Shown: positions 42,661-52,076, counted from the first letter of the stretch. The stretch: DNA of 57,519 bases from Simkaniaceae bacterium (GCA_018062315.1 JAGOSM010000002.1:1-57519); one strand, 5' to 3'. The notes: generated by a model from the letters alone, not told the origin. Numbers and translations: made by a program.

Positions 42661-43842
42661 TTATGAAGCCCACTCTACAGGGATCCCCAGATCAAGATTA
42701 TGAACCGCGTCTATTTCCTGTTTTGCATCATTAAGAAGTCTAACTTCAATAGGTCTACCTGCCCATTGAGTACATTGATCTTGTAAAGTACGCCGCTCAT
42801 CTTCTGTCCCTTGAATCGCAACATACGCAAGAGTCTCTTCTGTGACCGGAATATTTTGAGAAAACCCTGCCCAGTAGGTTTGCTCTGGAACTTGGGCTAC
42901 CCCAATAAGAGGAGCTGGGTTAGAAATGCCATGAGTCAAAGGGCTTAATCTTTCGATATTTTTTTTAAAACCGAGAATATATTGGCCAAAAACTTCTTCC
43001 GGTAATGTTGAAACAAAGGCTCCTCGAAGTCTTTGTTGATGCCTTACCTCGATATGTCTCGAGGTGAGAATCCCCTGTAAAGAATTGACCTCGCGAGTTG
43101 CGTGAAAGAAAAAGGCATGTTGCTGAGTATGTGCTCGTCCCCATATTTCATTAATCCTTTGATCCACCTCTTGAGGAGCTAACCATTGTACTGGGCGTCC
43201 AGCTAAGCTAGGCTTGATAGGACGATAGACAATATCAGCCATATTTTCACGGACCGCTTCTGAAATAGCATCTGTACCTTGATTAAAAAGGTCAACAAAC
43301 CAATGCCTATCGGATAAAGAACTAGCTACCCAGGCAGCCCTTAATGCAGGGAAAGGAGCCTGATCTACGCCGGCGTGAACATCTTGTATAGCTTGTTGCA
43401 ATGCTGCAGAAGGAAGGCCCGTGGTGGGAGCAGGAGGGACTACGGGATTGGGTTGAGGCGTGATGGGGGGGGGGCGTTGCGGCCCTACTGGTTGCGGGTA
43501 GATACAAGCACGACGAGCCGCTCTGGGGCTGAGGATTCCAATAAAGGAACCAAATAACACTACCCTGGTATACCAAGATGATTTCTTAAAGTGAGTTGCT
43601 ACTTCATTAGTCGTCCATGTTGGGGGATTTAAATGAAAAATTCTTCTACAAAGGAGAAGACTCCCTTTAACAACACCTATAGAAAAATGAAGAATTACAT
43701 CTACAGCAGCAAAAACAGAAATAGCAACAGCAATAATTCTTGTTACAATTTCCGTTTCAAAAAAACTTGTCCTATTTTGTCTAATATTAAGAATGGGATT
43801 AATAACACATGTTTCAGTTAAAGAAAAATTCACATTTAACAT
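42661..43842 (-). CDS. Membrane-anchored protein with ADP-ribosyltransferase-like C-terminal domain (copy 2)
   Basis: 393 residues from the ATG at 43842 (GGAGG 5 bases upstream); an in-frame TTG at 43860 is less likely. Layout as in copy 1: the near-identical start MLNVNFSL, hydrophobic segments, a Pro-rich linker of different sequence (PQRPPPITPQPNPVVPPAP), and a C-terminal domain with FFFHATR (His near 247), SLQGILTSRHIEV, GAFVSTLPE and FGQYILGFKKNIE. The linker is the most diverged section, the ends are conserved, as expected if both termini carry function. The Gly after ILxS is Arg here. Confidence 0.7.
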   Translation of the reverse strand: MLNVNFSLTETCVINPILNIRQNRTSFFETEIVTRIIAVAISVFAAVDVILHFSIGVVKGSLLLCRRIFHLNPPTWTTNEVATHFKKSSWYTRVVLFGSFIGILSPRAARRACIYPQPVGPQRPPPITPQPNPVVPPAPTTGLPSAALQQAIQDVHAGVDQAPFPALRAAWVASSLSDRHWFVDLFNQGTDAISEAVRENMADIVYRPIKPSLAGRPVQWLAPQEVDQRINEIWGRAHTQQHAFFFHATREVNSLQGILTSRHIEVRHQQRLRGAFVSTLPEEVFGQYILGFKKNIERLSPLTHGISNPAPLIGVAQVPEQTYWAGFSQNIPVTEETLAYVAIQGTEDERRTLQDQCTQWAGRPIEVRLLNDAKQEIDAVHNLDLGIPVEWAS

Positions 43843-44142
43843 AATATCCTCCAAAAACAAATAGAGTGTACCTATCTGTGAATTGAAGTGTCAATTACTA
43901 AATAATAATAGACCTCTTTCGAAATCCATAGCCGCGGGCGCTATTGATGAGAAAAATGGCTTCAAATTTCGCGAAAAGATGTTGATTATCAGGGGAATAA
44001 ATTCGAAACTCAGGTTAATAAGAGAATTGCTTTAAAATAATGACTTGCTTATAAAATTTGAGCTTGTAGGTGTTTGGATAAATATCTCATACACCTTGCA
44101 CATTAGAGATGCTATTGCCATTTTGCAAGGTCTTTTTGCGTC
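43843..44142. other. Intergenic region, possible decayed insertion-element end
   Basis: 300 bp without a credible gene. At about 43911-43970 a GC-rich stretch (GACCTCTTTCGAAATC and AGCCGCGGGCGC) differs from the AT-rich surroundings and resembles insertion-sequence termini, but no partner end or transposase fragment is seen. The promoter of copy 2 must lie at the left edge; none is convincing. Confidence 0.25.
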
Positions 44143-44520
44143 TTAAGGGAGAAAATAGACCTTATCGGCCTCTATTTCAATTAGAGATAGGGTATTCATC
44201 TCTTTCTTTGGGGGAAAGTTCACCCAATGGACCTGCAGCTCTATTCCATTTTCAAAAAATTCCAATTCAACAATTGTGCCCAGGTCATAGATTTTGGTTA
44301 AAATTCCCTCAAAAGGTTCGTCATCGACATAAATTCCTGCAACCCCCTCTAAACAAAGAGTAGCAAGCAGGGTATGATCCTCTCCAAGTTCTATATCATC
44401 TTCTACTTCATCCTCTTCGAGTTCCACACTTTTTAGAGAAAGGAGGATCTTATCCCCCTTATGAAGAATATCCACAATTGTCCCTTCCTGAAAATAGGAC
44501 TCCCCATCAAAAATATCCAT
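44143..44520 (-). CDS. Acidic hypothetical protein, 125 residues
   Basis: Start at 44520 because AAGGGA lies five bases upstream; an in-frame TTG at 44532 overlaps that site. The sequence is acidic with a run ELEEDEVEDDIELGED and alternating beta-strand-like hydrophobics (GTIVDILHKGDKILLSL; GTIVELEFFENGIELQVHW), possibly an SH3-like or OB-like barrel. No signal or membrane segment. No family recognised. It follows the 365-residue gene by 79 bp. Confidence 0.65.
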   Translation of the reverse strand: MDIFDGESYFQEGTIVDILHKGDKILLSLKSVELEEDEVEDDIELGEDHTLLATLCLEGVAGIYVDDEPFEGILTKIYDLGTIVELEFFENGIELQVHWVNFPPKKEMNTLSLIEIEADKVYFLP

Positions 44521-44599
44521 ACATCCCTTCAAAAAAATATCATCCGATACTACCGACTTACTGGTTTATACCCAAGTAAATTCGATATATACCCAAGCT

Positions 44600-45697
44600 T
44601 CAAGGGCCGTACGGAATATCTAAATCTTCAAATAGTTGCTCTAAAGCTTGACTAGGAACAAGGGGGCCCGTCACTGCAGGAGGATGATAGTCTGAAGGAA
44701 TCAAAGAATTTGGCTGGCCAATATCATATAAGATCACCCGATCATCATCTGTTAAATTTAAATCTAAGTTTGGCTTTAACAGAAAAGCACTTAAAGTTTG
44801 AATGTCAAGAGAAGAAGGAACAGTTAAATTATCATCACTATTTGTCATTGTTAAATTTTTAAAAAAAGACAAAGTAGTAGCATCCATCTCATTAATAGAA
44901 CCATCTTTGATAATTCCCCCTTCAACAAGAAAGCCAAATGCTTGTAATGCAAATTGAGGATTGATCTGTGAGCTTGTATCCATTAAGTTACTTAGCTCAC
45001 TTTGACTTATTGCACAGCTATATAAACTCTGTACAGCTTGAGAAATGGCATTAAAACTACCTACAACATCAGTTAAATCCACCTTCATGATGGTCGGGCG
45101 AACATCAACTCCACTGAGCTGACTGACCGCATTAATGATATTAAGAGAATCTGGATAAGAAAGATTCCCCGCATTCATACTGATTGCATTGCTATAATTG
45201 GTCGGGTTAGATAACCAATTTTGAGTATGCATTTGCACTGCATTGACTACATTAACAAAATATCCCTGCTTAGCTCCTCTAGATAGATCAGCTGGGTCCC
45301 AGGTTTGTTCAAAAATTGAGGTATTTGCAGAAATCGTCTGTGCGTTTACCGTACCAGCAAATTCAGGATTCGTTAAACAAGAGATGACCGCTTGATCTGT
45401 TGTAGGGTTGTAGGTGTTATTGTATAAATTATTCTGAATAAAAGCTGCAACTCCCTTCATTAGAGTAGGTCCAAGATGAAGAAACGGGAGCCCTTGCGAA
45501 GCATCCCAGGGAAGTCCCCTTTGTTGGCATTGAGTAAGAGTATTGATCACACGACCTAAAGTATCTTGCAGCACAGGATCTTGAACTGAGGCTTTAAGAG
45601 CCCCTAGCTGGCTAATCGCATCGGTCCATTGAGGATCCTGAGAAGGGCCCCCGGTTGCCCCTATATTTGACGGGCCAGACAATGGTGAAATAGGCAT
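44600..45697 (-). CDS. Hypothetical effector-like protein, 365 residues
   Basis: No family recognised. The N-terminus (MPISPLSGPSNIGATGGPS) is Ser/Gly/Pro rich and lacks charge, a common look of type III signals. The body is Asn/Gln/Ser rich and helical, with repeated patterns such as NAISQAVQSLYSCAISQSEL; no membrane span. A TATAAT with an upstream TG (extended -10) lies in the 71-bp gap before it (around 45732-45737, minus strand), so it has its own promoter. Confidence 0.7.
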   Translation of the reverse strand: MPISPLSGPSNIGATGGPSQDPQWTDAISQLGALKASVQDPVLQDTLGRVINTLTQCQQRGLPWDASQGLPFLHLGPTLMKGVAAFIQNNLYNNTYNPTTDQAVISCLTNPEFAGTVNAQTISANTSIFEQTWDPADLSRGAKQGYFVNVVNAVQMHTQNWLSNPTNYSNAISMNAGNLSYPDSLNIINAVSQLSGVDVRPTIMKVDLTDVVGSFNAISQAVQSLYSCAISQSELSNLMDTSSQINPQFALQAFGFLVEGGIIKDGSINEMDATTLSFFKNLTMTNSDDNLTVPSSLDIQTLSAFLLKPNLDLNLTDDDRVILYDIGQPNSLIPSDYHPPAVTGPLVPSQALEQLFEDLDIPYGP

Positions 45698-45768
45698 AAT
45701 AAAAACCCCAGTTAATTGCTTTATAATTTAACATTATATCACAAAACACAAGGAGTAAAGCTTTTTTT

Positions 45769-48700
45769 TTAAATTAAACCAATCTCACAAGCATTAAATG
45801 TATAGATACCCCCCTCAACTACACCTCTTACTGCATCCACATACTCACATGGCATATTGCTTCCGTGGGAAAAAAGGGGAATCTCTTCCCCTACCCCATA
45901 TCCATAAGCCTTTACCCCAAGATATTTGGCATATTCAAGAACTGCATCACGAAGCGCCTTTTCATAAAAAGTCCCATTCCCATAGGCCGTTTCCATAAAG
46001 AGCACAGGGACTCCTTCCTCATTCACGAGCAATCGAATCAGTGCTCGATTTTCAATTTTATAAGTCTCTGGATGATGAATCACCACCATTTTTGTTTTTC
46101 CATCCCCAAGAGCCCCCAAAAGACCTCGATTGAAATAAGGATCTCCATCCACTCGTTGGCATGAATCTCTAACCTCGGTACCAGATAAAAGAATCTCTTG
46201 AAAATCATCTGTAATCTGCATCGAACAAGGAATGCATCGTTTCTTTTTATCCATCTGGACTATTAAATTCTTCAGGTTTTGGCGCAGTTCAATCCTCTCT
46301 GGACAGATCTTGAGAAGAGAAGCAATCCCCCCTTGACTTTCCTCCCCTGCCTCAATCATTTTAATGCATATCTCTTCAAAAGGAGAGATCTCCTTCCCCT
46401 CTTTGATCTCTGATCCCCCAAAAAAATAGCGAGTAAGATAAGGGAATTGATCTTCCCCTTCTAGGAAACCATGTCGGTGCTCCAGCATCTTTTTAAGATA
46501 ATTTTTAAAAGAGATTTGAGTCTCCTCTGTATCAGGAAAAGCATCTCTATTTAGAGAAAGAGAAAAAGGAGCTTTCCATCTATCAAAAATTGCAGAAAAC
46601 TCGGCTGCTATCTTTTCAAGATGAGGATTCCCTTCCAGGGAATACCTATAGCTTAAAAAAGAGCCTTTCACCACATGGCGCATAAGGGACGTAAACGCTT
46701 CTAAGTATACGGGCGTGCTTTGATGTTTTACTGCATAGATATAGGGAGCCATCGAATATCTGTACGTCCTCAAGAGAGAGGTCAAAGCCTCACATTCCTC
46801 AAGAGAAAATGTACTAAAAATTCGATTAGGCATCTCAGACAACAAGTCTCCAAAGGGTCTTCCACTGAGAATTTCTCCTATATCCATGATCTTTAACGTG
46901 ATAAACATCCTAAGGAATGTAACATAGGGAAGCTCACACCTAGCTATATCTTTATGTGGAGTGCAGCGGGCAATCAAGTGAAGAGACTGTATACCTGGCA
47001 ATTTCAGTAATAGTGATTCTTTAGCTGCATCCAGATATCTAGCAATCAATGCACTGCTTCCATCCCGTAAGGCCCTCTTGATTTCACGCGGTTGCCATTT
47101 ATCTGTCAGAGCTATCCAATCTAGATCCGTTCCTTGCAGTAAAGCCAGCCACACCCCACTCATTGCAGATCCTATGGAATGCCCCCCTCTTTCAAAAAGA
47201 AGTAGGAACCTATTTCTATATATGTCGTTTGAACTATTTCTAAACGCTATTTCCAAGGCATTTAAACACTCTTCTCGATTTCTATATTCTACCACTTCAT
47301 AAAGGGCTTTTTTTAACTTTTCTTTTTCTTCCTGTGAATGAGAGACCTCTCCAAGCCATGTATCAACACAATATCTGAGTGTTTTTTGAAAGGTGGGAAA
47401 GGGCTGTTTTAAGATCCAGTCCCTAACATAGGTAAATTGCTGTAGAAATTCGAGGGGGCTTTTATCGATAATCCGAAACAATAAGCCCTCAAGAAACATA
47501 TTATCATGAATATAATGGAAAAGAATGGTATCTTGAACAAATTGATAAACATTTTTCGTAGAACTTACTTCCAGCCACTTTTTAAGAAAGGGTTCAGCCA
47601 TATTTTGCACCCTCTGTGATCTCGATGATACTTTCCAATACGTCCAATCGATCCCTTCAACCATCTTGTCCAAAAGGGGGGCTGGTACCTTTAAATTTTT
47701 ACAGGCAATGGCTAAGTGATCCATGCCCTCATCTGAAAGGAGCGAGTTGATCCCCTTAACAAAATCTTCCTCCAAACTACCAAATAAGTGATCGTCCAAC
47801 CCGTCTGAATATAACTGAATTACATAAAGGGATAGCTCTCGAGCACATTCTGAATCAATACGACATCTTTTAAGAAGAGGAAAAGGATCTGATTGATCTT
47901 TCAGTTTCCTCTTGAGGAACTCTTTTAAAGCACCTTTATCTGGGATCTTGCTTAAAAGATAACTCAACACTCCAAGAGGATCTGTAGCTTGTGTAAAAAC
48001 AAAAGGGTTTTTGTCGATGATCCTCTTCAAAACTTCTTCAAAAAATAGAGGATCCTCTATCTGCTCACACAGAAACTGCCCTTTATCAATAAATTCAGAG
48101 CTGTTTTTTTCTATAGCAAGTCTTACCCATTGCTTTAAAAAGGGAAAAGGAATTTTCTCTGGAATCTCATCTATCTTATCAAGTGGACTAAGATGTATCG
48201 CCATCTCTTTAATTAAAGGCTCTGGAATTCTCAGCAAGTAACAGAGCTCACATAGATTAGCGTGCTGGCACCATCCCTTGCGCAAATGGAAGGGGGCCTC
48301 TCTTTTTTCTTGGCACCACCTAGATAAATCAGAAAGGGGTATCGATGTCAAATAGTCCTTTATTTTTTCTAAACAGGACTGATTTCGAATACCACAATAA
48401 CTAAATACGCTATAAATTCTTCCTCCATTTAAACCCAGCCCTTTCCCTATATCCTCTTTTACATCCTGAATGAGCGCTTGAAAAAGGTCTTTGTAACGGG
48501 TGGAAAAATTTTTAATCCGCAGCAACCACACTATGATATGAACAGGATTGATTCTAAATTGATCTGTTAGTAAGGAAGTAATGGTCTCAGGGTCATTAAT
48601 CAACCCCTCAGCAAAAAATGTCTCTGTATACCGACGAAGTTGATATGAGGCTAAAATAGCATTTCTCATATCCAAATATTTCTCTCCCCCCTCTTTTTCC

Positions 48701-49350
48701 ATTTCATGAGCAATATAGCGGGGAACGCTGATTGAAAGAGGACCATCCCGGTGCCCCTTAATAATCTTAAAATCAGAATAATGGCGTTTGAGTATCGATA
48801 ATAAGGTCTCTTTTGCCTCACAAAAAGCTTCAAAATCTTCTTGAATCCGTTCTTCTCCATAAGAGGGGCGATCTGAAGCAAATTGGGGATCATGCGCTCC
48901 CCCTTCATGCAGCCAGACTGCATACTGTGCAAGGTGAAAAAACCGGTTTAAAGGGAGGGTTTCCGGCGTTAGAGATTCAATTTCTCTACGGAGAAGGGTG
49001 AGTTGATATTCTCTTTCTGCAGCCCTTCGATAGACACCATCCAGTGACTCATGTCGTAATCTAAGACTATCAATTTTAGATTTCAAATAAATCTTATCTG
49101 CATCATTTAATTCTGAATAAGCCTTTGCTGTATAGTATTCATTTTTATGTTCATGGGCACAATAATCACAGTAAAAATCGACAAGGGACGAAACTTTCCC
49201 CACACGATGGATAAGATTTTCAAAAACATCCCTTTCTAAACCATCATGATAATGAGCCAACAGTAAGAGATGCCTAATCCCCTGAACCTCTTTAACTTCT
49301 CGATTTAAAAATGAAATACATTCTATATTAATTCTATTTGAAGTAATCAT
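45769..49350 (-). CDS. Very large helical protein (1193 residues) with a conserved C-terminal domain
   Basis: Start chosen at the ATG at 49350; an in-frame TTG at 49368 lies upstream of a TACAAT box. Most of the protein is a solenoid-like series of amphipathic helices with recurring blocks (e.g. FEEVLKRIIDKNPFVF, FLEGLLFRIIDKSPLEF). The last 180 residues form a separate alpha/beta domain with SGTEVRDSCQRVDGDP, then NRGLLGALGDGKTKMVVI and PVLFMETAYGNGTF. I recall similar GTEV-SCQ-DG segments in other chlamydial large proteins, but know no function. No Sec signal, probable effector or intracellular scaffold. Confidence 0.75.
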   Translation of the reverse strand: MITSNRINIECISFLNREVKEVQGIRHLLLLAHYHDGLERDVFENLIHRVGKVSSLVDFYCDYCAHEHKNEYYTAKAYSELNDADKIYLKSKIDSLRLRHESLDGVYRRAAEREYQLTLLRREIESLTPETLPLNRFFHLAQYAVWLHEGGAHDPQFASDRPSYGEERIQEDFEAFCEAKETLLSILKRHYSDFKIIKGHRDGPLSISVPRYIAHEMEKEGGEKYLDMRNAILASYQLRRYTETFFAEGLINDPETITSLLTDQFRINPVHIIVWLLRIKNFSTRYKDLFQALIQDVKEDIGKGLGLNGGRIYSVFSYCGIRNQSCLEKIKDYLTSIPLSDLSRWCQEKREAPFHLRKGWCQHANLCELCYLLRIPEPLIKEMAIHLSPLDKIDEIPEKIPFPFLKQWVRLAIEKNSSEFIDKGQFLCEQIEDPLFFEEVLKRIIDKNPFVFTQATDPLGVLSYLLSKIPDKGALKEFLKRKLKDQSDPFPLLKRCRIDSECARELSLYVIQLYSDGLDDHLFGSLEEDFVKGINSLLSDEGMDHLAIACKNLKVPAPLLDKMVEGIDWTYWKVSSRSQRVQNMAEPFLKKWLEVSSTKNVYQFVQDTILFHYIHDNMFLEGLLFRIIDKSPLEFLQQFTYVRDWILKQPFPTFQKTLRYCVDTWLGEVSHSQEEKEKLKKALYEVVEYRNREECLNALEIAFRNSSNDIYRNRFLLLFERGGHSIGSAMSGVWLALLQGTDLDWIALTDKWQPREIKRALRDGSSALIARYLDAAKESLLLKLPGIQSLHLIARCTPHKDIARCELPYVTFLRMFITLKIMDIGEILSGRPFGDLLSEMPNRIFSTFSLEECEALTSLLRTYRYSMAPYIYAVKHQSTPVYLEAFTSLMRHVVKGSFLSYRYSLEGNPHLEKIAAEFSAIFDRWKAPFSLSLNRDAFPDTEETQISFKNYLKKMLEHRHGFLEGEDQFPYLTRYFFGGSEIKEGKEISPFEEICIKMIEAGEESQGGIASLLKICPERIELRQNLKNLIVQMDKKKRCIPCSMQITDDFQEILLSGTEVRDSCQRVDGDPYFNRGLLGALGDGKTKMVVIHHPETYKIENRALIRLLVNEEGVPVLFMETAYGNGTFYEKALRDAVLEYAKYLGVKAYGYGVGEEIPLFSHGSNMPCEYVDAVRGVVEGGIYTFNACEIGLI

Positions 49351-49356
49351 AACAAC

Positions 49357-49362
49357 ATTGTA
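49357..49362 (-). promoter_or_regulatory. Candidate -10 box of the 1193-residue protein gene
   Basis: TACAAT on the minus strand, six bases before the ATG at 49350; the -35 region is weak (GTTAAA at 17 bp). No ribosome site. It has the same tight spacing as the aas gene. Confidence 0.35.
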
Positions 49363-49477
49363 ACACAAAAGAGGACATCTTTAACTGAAAAATTCTTCAT
49401 ACCTCAAAAAAGCAAATCTTGCAAAGATTTTCATACAATCTTAATATTTGTGTCTATAAATAATTTTAGGAAAAAAG

Positions 49478-50062
49478 ATGCACGGAATACAACCCTATCA
49501 TACATCCCCAGTAAGAGAAGCAGAAGAAATACCAGAAACTCCCCTCCATTCACTCGCCCAAAAAACAGATGCTTTTGTCGAAGAGATTAGACGGATAAAT
49601 CAAAAGTGGCAAGGTATCATAGCACTATCAGAGAAACTAGATCCACTCCTCATGCACGGAGGAGACGTAGGCCCTAGATTGCGACTTCAATATCCCCTCT
49701 TTCTAACGCAAATAGATGAATTAATGGTCGACTCTCAGACACAAGAAAAAAAGCGAGAAGATCTTAACAACGAGTATACATCCTATACTCGCCTATATGT
49801 CTTAGATCCGGCAGCCCTTGGGATAGCTAAGAAAATTCAAAATGATCTTAAGATAAGGAATGACTGTGAAATGGGCTTTCTAGATTGTGCAGAGCTTTAT
49901 TGTTCTAGACGACAGCGCGTTGACACCTTATGCTTCATGTGGCTTTGTTGTTTCCCCTGTCTTCCACTCACCCTTTGTTTCAACAGATTTTGTTGTGGAG
50001 GAACACAAATCGTGGTGCTTCGCAGGAGCATACAAAACACGTTGTCTTCTTTCGATTCTTAA
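49478..50062 (+). CDS. Cys-rich C-terminal membrane-segment protein, 194 residues
   Basis: TAGGA before the ATG and TATAAA near 49455 support expression. The first ~135 residues are soluble and helical, with a polar Pro-containing start (HTSPVREAEEIPETPLHS). Then comes a cluster of ten cysteines: CEMGFLDCAELYC, and CFMWLCCFPCLPLTLCFNRF followed by CCGG. Such Cys-packed hydrophobic stretches in host proteins are often S-palmitoylated membrane anchors. No catalytic motif. It is convergent with the coiled-coil operon (21 bp apart) and may belong to the same functional island. Confidence 0.68.
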   Translation: MHGIQPYHTSPVREAEEIPETPLHSLAQKTDAFVEEIRRINQKWQGIIALSEKLDPLLMHGGDVGPRLRLQYPLFLTQIDELMVDSQTQEKKREDLNNEYTSYTRLYVLDPAALGIAKKIQNDLKIRNDCEMGFLDCAELYCSRRQRVDTLCFMWLCCFPCLPLTLCFNRFCCGGTQIVVLRRSIQNTLSSFDS

Positions 50063-50083
50063 GGGACAAACCTCTATGTGAGG

Positions 50084-51022
50084 TTACAAAGGAAGAGAAG
50101 CGATTTGTATAGCCCCACCACCTGGGAAAAGCTTGACAGGAGGAGCGGCGGGAAGTGCCCATTTTATAGCAGCAGCTACTGCAATGCCTGCTAATCCTTC
50201 CAAAACTGCACCCCCTGATGAAGCTCGATTATTTTTTTCTACAATTTGCCTTGTCTCTTCGATACGCACTCTCAGGTCTCTATTATCATGGCGAAGGACT
50301 TCTAATCCCTCTCGATGCTCCCTAAGATCCTCTTCAAACTCGTGTAGCCCTGCACCCACAGCGCCTTGCACCCTTTCAATCTCATCCATCTCTGCATGGA
50401 GCTGAGGGGCTCCTTCTTCATCTCTTATCCTAACTGCTTCAATCGCATCACCCAATTGCGCATCTGCCTCACCTATCGCTCTCTCAATAGGAAGCATCTC
50501 TTCCCGTAAACGGTGCTGCACAGCTTCTCTCATGGCCTCTAATCGAGCTTGAAAAGCCCCTGCATCCCCCTCATTTCGAGGTCTTGCAGCAGCCCTTGCT
50601 CGTCGAAATATGTCTCCTACCCGGACAACAACAGGAGCCCTTTTTACAAACATTTCTAACTCGGGAGCTACCTCTGTTTTATGTTTTTTGAGCCAGGAGA
50701 GCATATGGCAAAGGACAGGGTATTCCTGTGAACGATCGGTCACCCTTAAAGCTGCTTGCTGCAAAAGAGCCTCTAGTCTACCCACAAACTCCCTCGCGAG
50801 AGCTTTCTCATTATCTGCAAAAGTCACTGCTGTAGAATTTCTTCTACAAACAGCCATCTCTGTTTTAAACTCATTCAACCATTGAAAAATCGGCTCTGAA
50901 AGAACATCTTCGCTCCAGGGCAACGATGACATCTCTACAAGCTCTGCTTGAAGTTGTCGATGATATGCAGAGTCTTCTAAATAAAAAGGAGCACCCGCTC
51001 CAGCAGCAACAGGTTCTACCAT
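50084..51022 (-). CDS. Coiled-coil operon protein 5 (AGAGAP leader, C-terminal hydrophobic segment)
   Basis: 312 residues from the ATG at 51022, giving MVEPVAAGAGAP, a leader like that of kinase-like proteins 3 and 6; an in-frame start at 51049 is possible. An N-terminal helical part (SSLPWSEDVLSEPIFQWL) resembles that of operon proteins 1 and 3. Long coiled coil with heptad-like spacing (ERVQGAVGAGLHEFEEDLRE; VRIEETRQIVEK). Near the end is an Ala-rich hydrophobic helix (VLEGLAGIAVAAAIKWAL), a possible single membrane insertion. No known family. Overlaps the previous gene by 7 bp. Confidence 0.72.
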   Translation of the reverse strand: MVEPVAAGAGAPFYLEDSAYHRQLQAELVEMSSLPWSEDVLSEPIFQWLNEFKTEMAVCRRNSTAVTFADNEKALAREFVGRLEALLQQAALRVTDRSQEYPVLCHMLSWLKKHKTEVAPELEMFVKRAPVVVRVGDIFRRARAAARPRNEGDAGAFQARLEAMREAVQHRLREEMLPIERAIGEADAQLGDAIEAVRIRDEEGAPQLHAEMDEIERVQGAVGAGLHEFEEDLREHREGLEVLRHDNRDLRVRIEETRQIVEKNNRASSGGAVLEGLAGIAVAAAIKWALPAAPPVKLFPGGGAIQIASLPL

Positions 51023-51465
51023 GAGCCTCCAGGCCCCGTTTTTTCCCATGTCCTTGCCTCTCTCCCTGCAATTGCAGAAAAAATAGGGCGCTTCGGTTGT
51101 TTTTGTAATTGCTCAATCTGAGCTCTTAATTTTGCTCTCAAGGCTAATTCCTGTGCATGCTCTGCTTTAACTTTTTGACTCGCTTCCAATAAATCGAACG
51201 TCGCCATAGCCACAGTCCTCACATCTACTGCGGCAGCCTCTAGCGCTTCTCTTTCTTCTTTTCCCTCTCCCACCTCAATCACCCGGCCTGCCAAAACAGC
51301 CGCTGCCTCTTGAAAACCTGCCGCTCGAGCCCCCATTCTTTCTAAATAAGCAGATAGATTCCCTCTTAATTCTCCCTCATACCGATCTTCTGAAAGTTTA
51401 AGAATCTCCTCATGAGAGTGCCCCGCAAGACGCATCTCTAAATACCACTTTTTTACTGGAATCAT
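51016..51465 (-). CDS. Coiled-coil operon protein 4, 149 residues
   Basis: Short helical protein; the ATG overlaps the preceding stop (4 bp). Ala/Glu/Arg rich with probable coiled coils (REALEAAAVDVRTVAMATFD; HAQELALRAKLRAQIEQLQK). Basic C-terminus KQPKRPIFSAIAGREARTWE. No motif recognised. GC is higher than in the flanking genes, as in the other operon members. Confidence 0.68.
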   Translation of the reverse strand: MIPVKKWYLEMRLAGHSHEEILKLSEDRYEGELRGNLSAYLERMGARAAGFQEAAAVLAGRVIEVGEGKEEREALEAAAVDVRTVAMATFDLLEASQKVKAEHAQELALRAKLRAQIEQLQKQPKRPIFSAIAGREARTWEKTGPGGSW

Positions 51466-52076
51466 AATACCTTATCCGCGAGTGCAGCAAGAGCCTGAGT
51501 TTCTTGAGTTACCGCCTCTCTTTCCTCATTAAAATGGGCAGCTTCTTCCATTGCCCCATTAAACCCCTCCACAAGATGTTGATTTTCTTCCTGCAGCCCT
51601 CTTATTCTTCTCCGATTTTCATTACGAGACCTCACAAGATCTAAGGCGTCTTCTTGCCGAGCAGCTAGTCGTTCTTCCAAATCAAACTCTGGAACTACTA
51701 AAGGATTTAATTCTCCTACAGCTTCTACAAAGAGATCTGCATCATTAAGAAGCTCTATACAAACCACTAAAACCTCTTCTGTATTCATCTCGGCCATCTC
51801 TCTGGGCCGTTTTTCCATAAGACACTCTAAAAGCTCCTTAGTGTATGTCTCAAGATCTACACCCCTCTCACTTGCAGGCTCAATAATCGTAATAAGAAGG
51901 TCTGCAAGCTCTAAAAAATCAAGGGGTTCATTTGTTGTAAGGCGGGCCCGTTCCTCATCTGACCAAATAGGTAGCCTTGCCACCTCGGCAAGAATTCTTC
52001 TCTCGGGAGAGCCATCTATTAAATGGAGAACTCCCACAGGAGGAGCCGCCATCTGAGTGATTACCATAGTAGCCAT
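51462..52076 (-). CDS. Coiled-coil operon protein 3, 204 residues
   Basis: Start and stop of adjacent genes interlock as TAATG. N-terminal helical module (RLPIWSDEERARLTTNEPLD, FLELADLLITII) similar in layout to protein 1 (RFSAWTDP...LHDWCATVLE) and 5 (LPWSED...FQWLNEF), then a coiled coil (RRRIRGLQEENQHLVEGFNG and onward). Acidic overall. No known family. Confidence 0.68.
   Translation of the reverse strand: MATMVITQMAAPPVGVLHLIDGSPERRILAEVARLPIWSDEERARLTTNEPLDFLELADLLITIIEPASERGVDLETYTKELLECLMEKRPREMAEMNTEEVLVVCIELLNDADLFVEAVGELNPLVVPEFDLEERLAARQEDALDLVRSRNENRRRIRGLQEENQHLVEGFNGAMEEAAHFNEEREAVTQETQALAALADKVL

Noticed and set aside
45865-46164. Plus-strand 99-codon frame opposite the 1193-residue gene
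   Set aside because: Antisense shadow of a long conserved frame, no start signals.
49887-50162. Frames of 60-64 codons over the Cys-rich protein's end
   Set aside because: They overlap the better-supported 194-residue gene and have no ribosome site.
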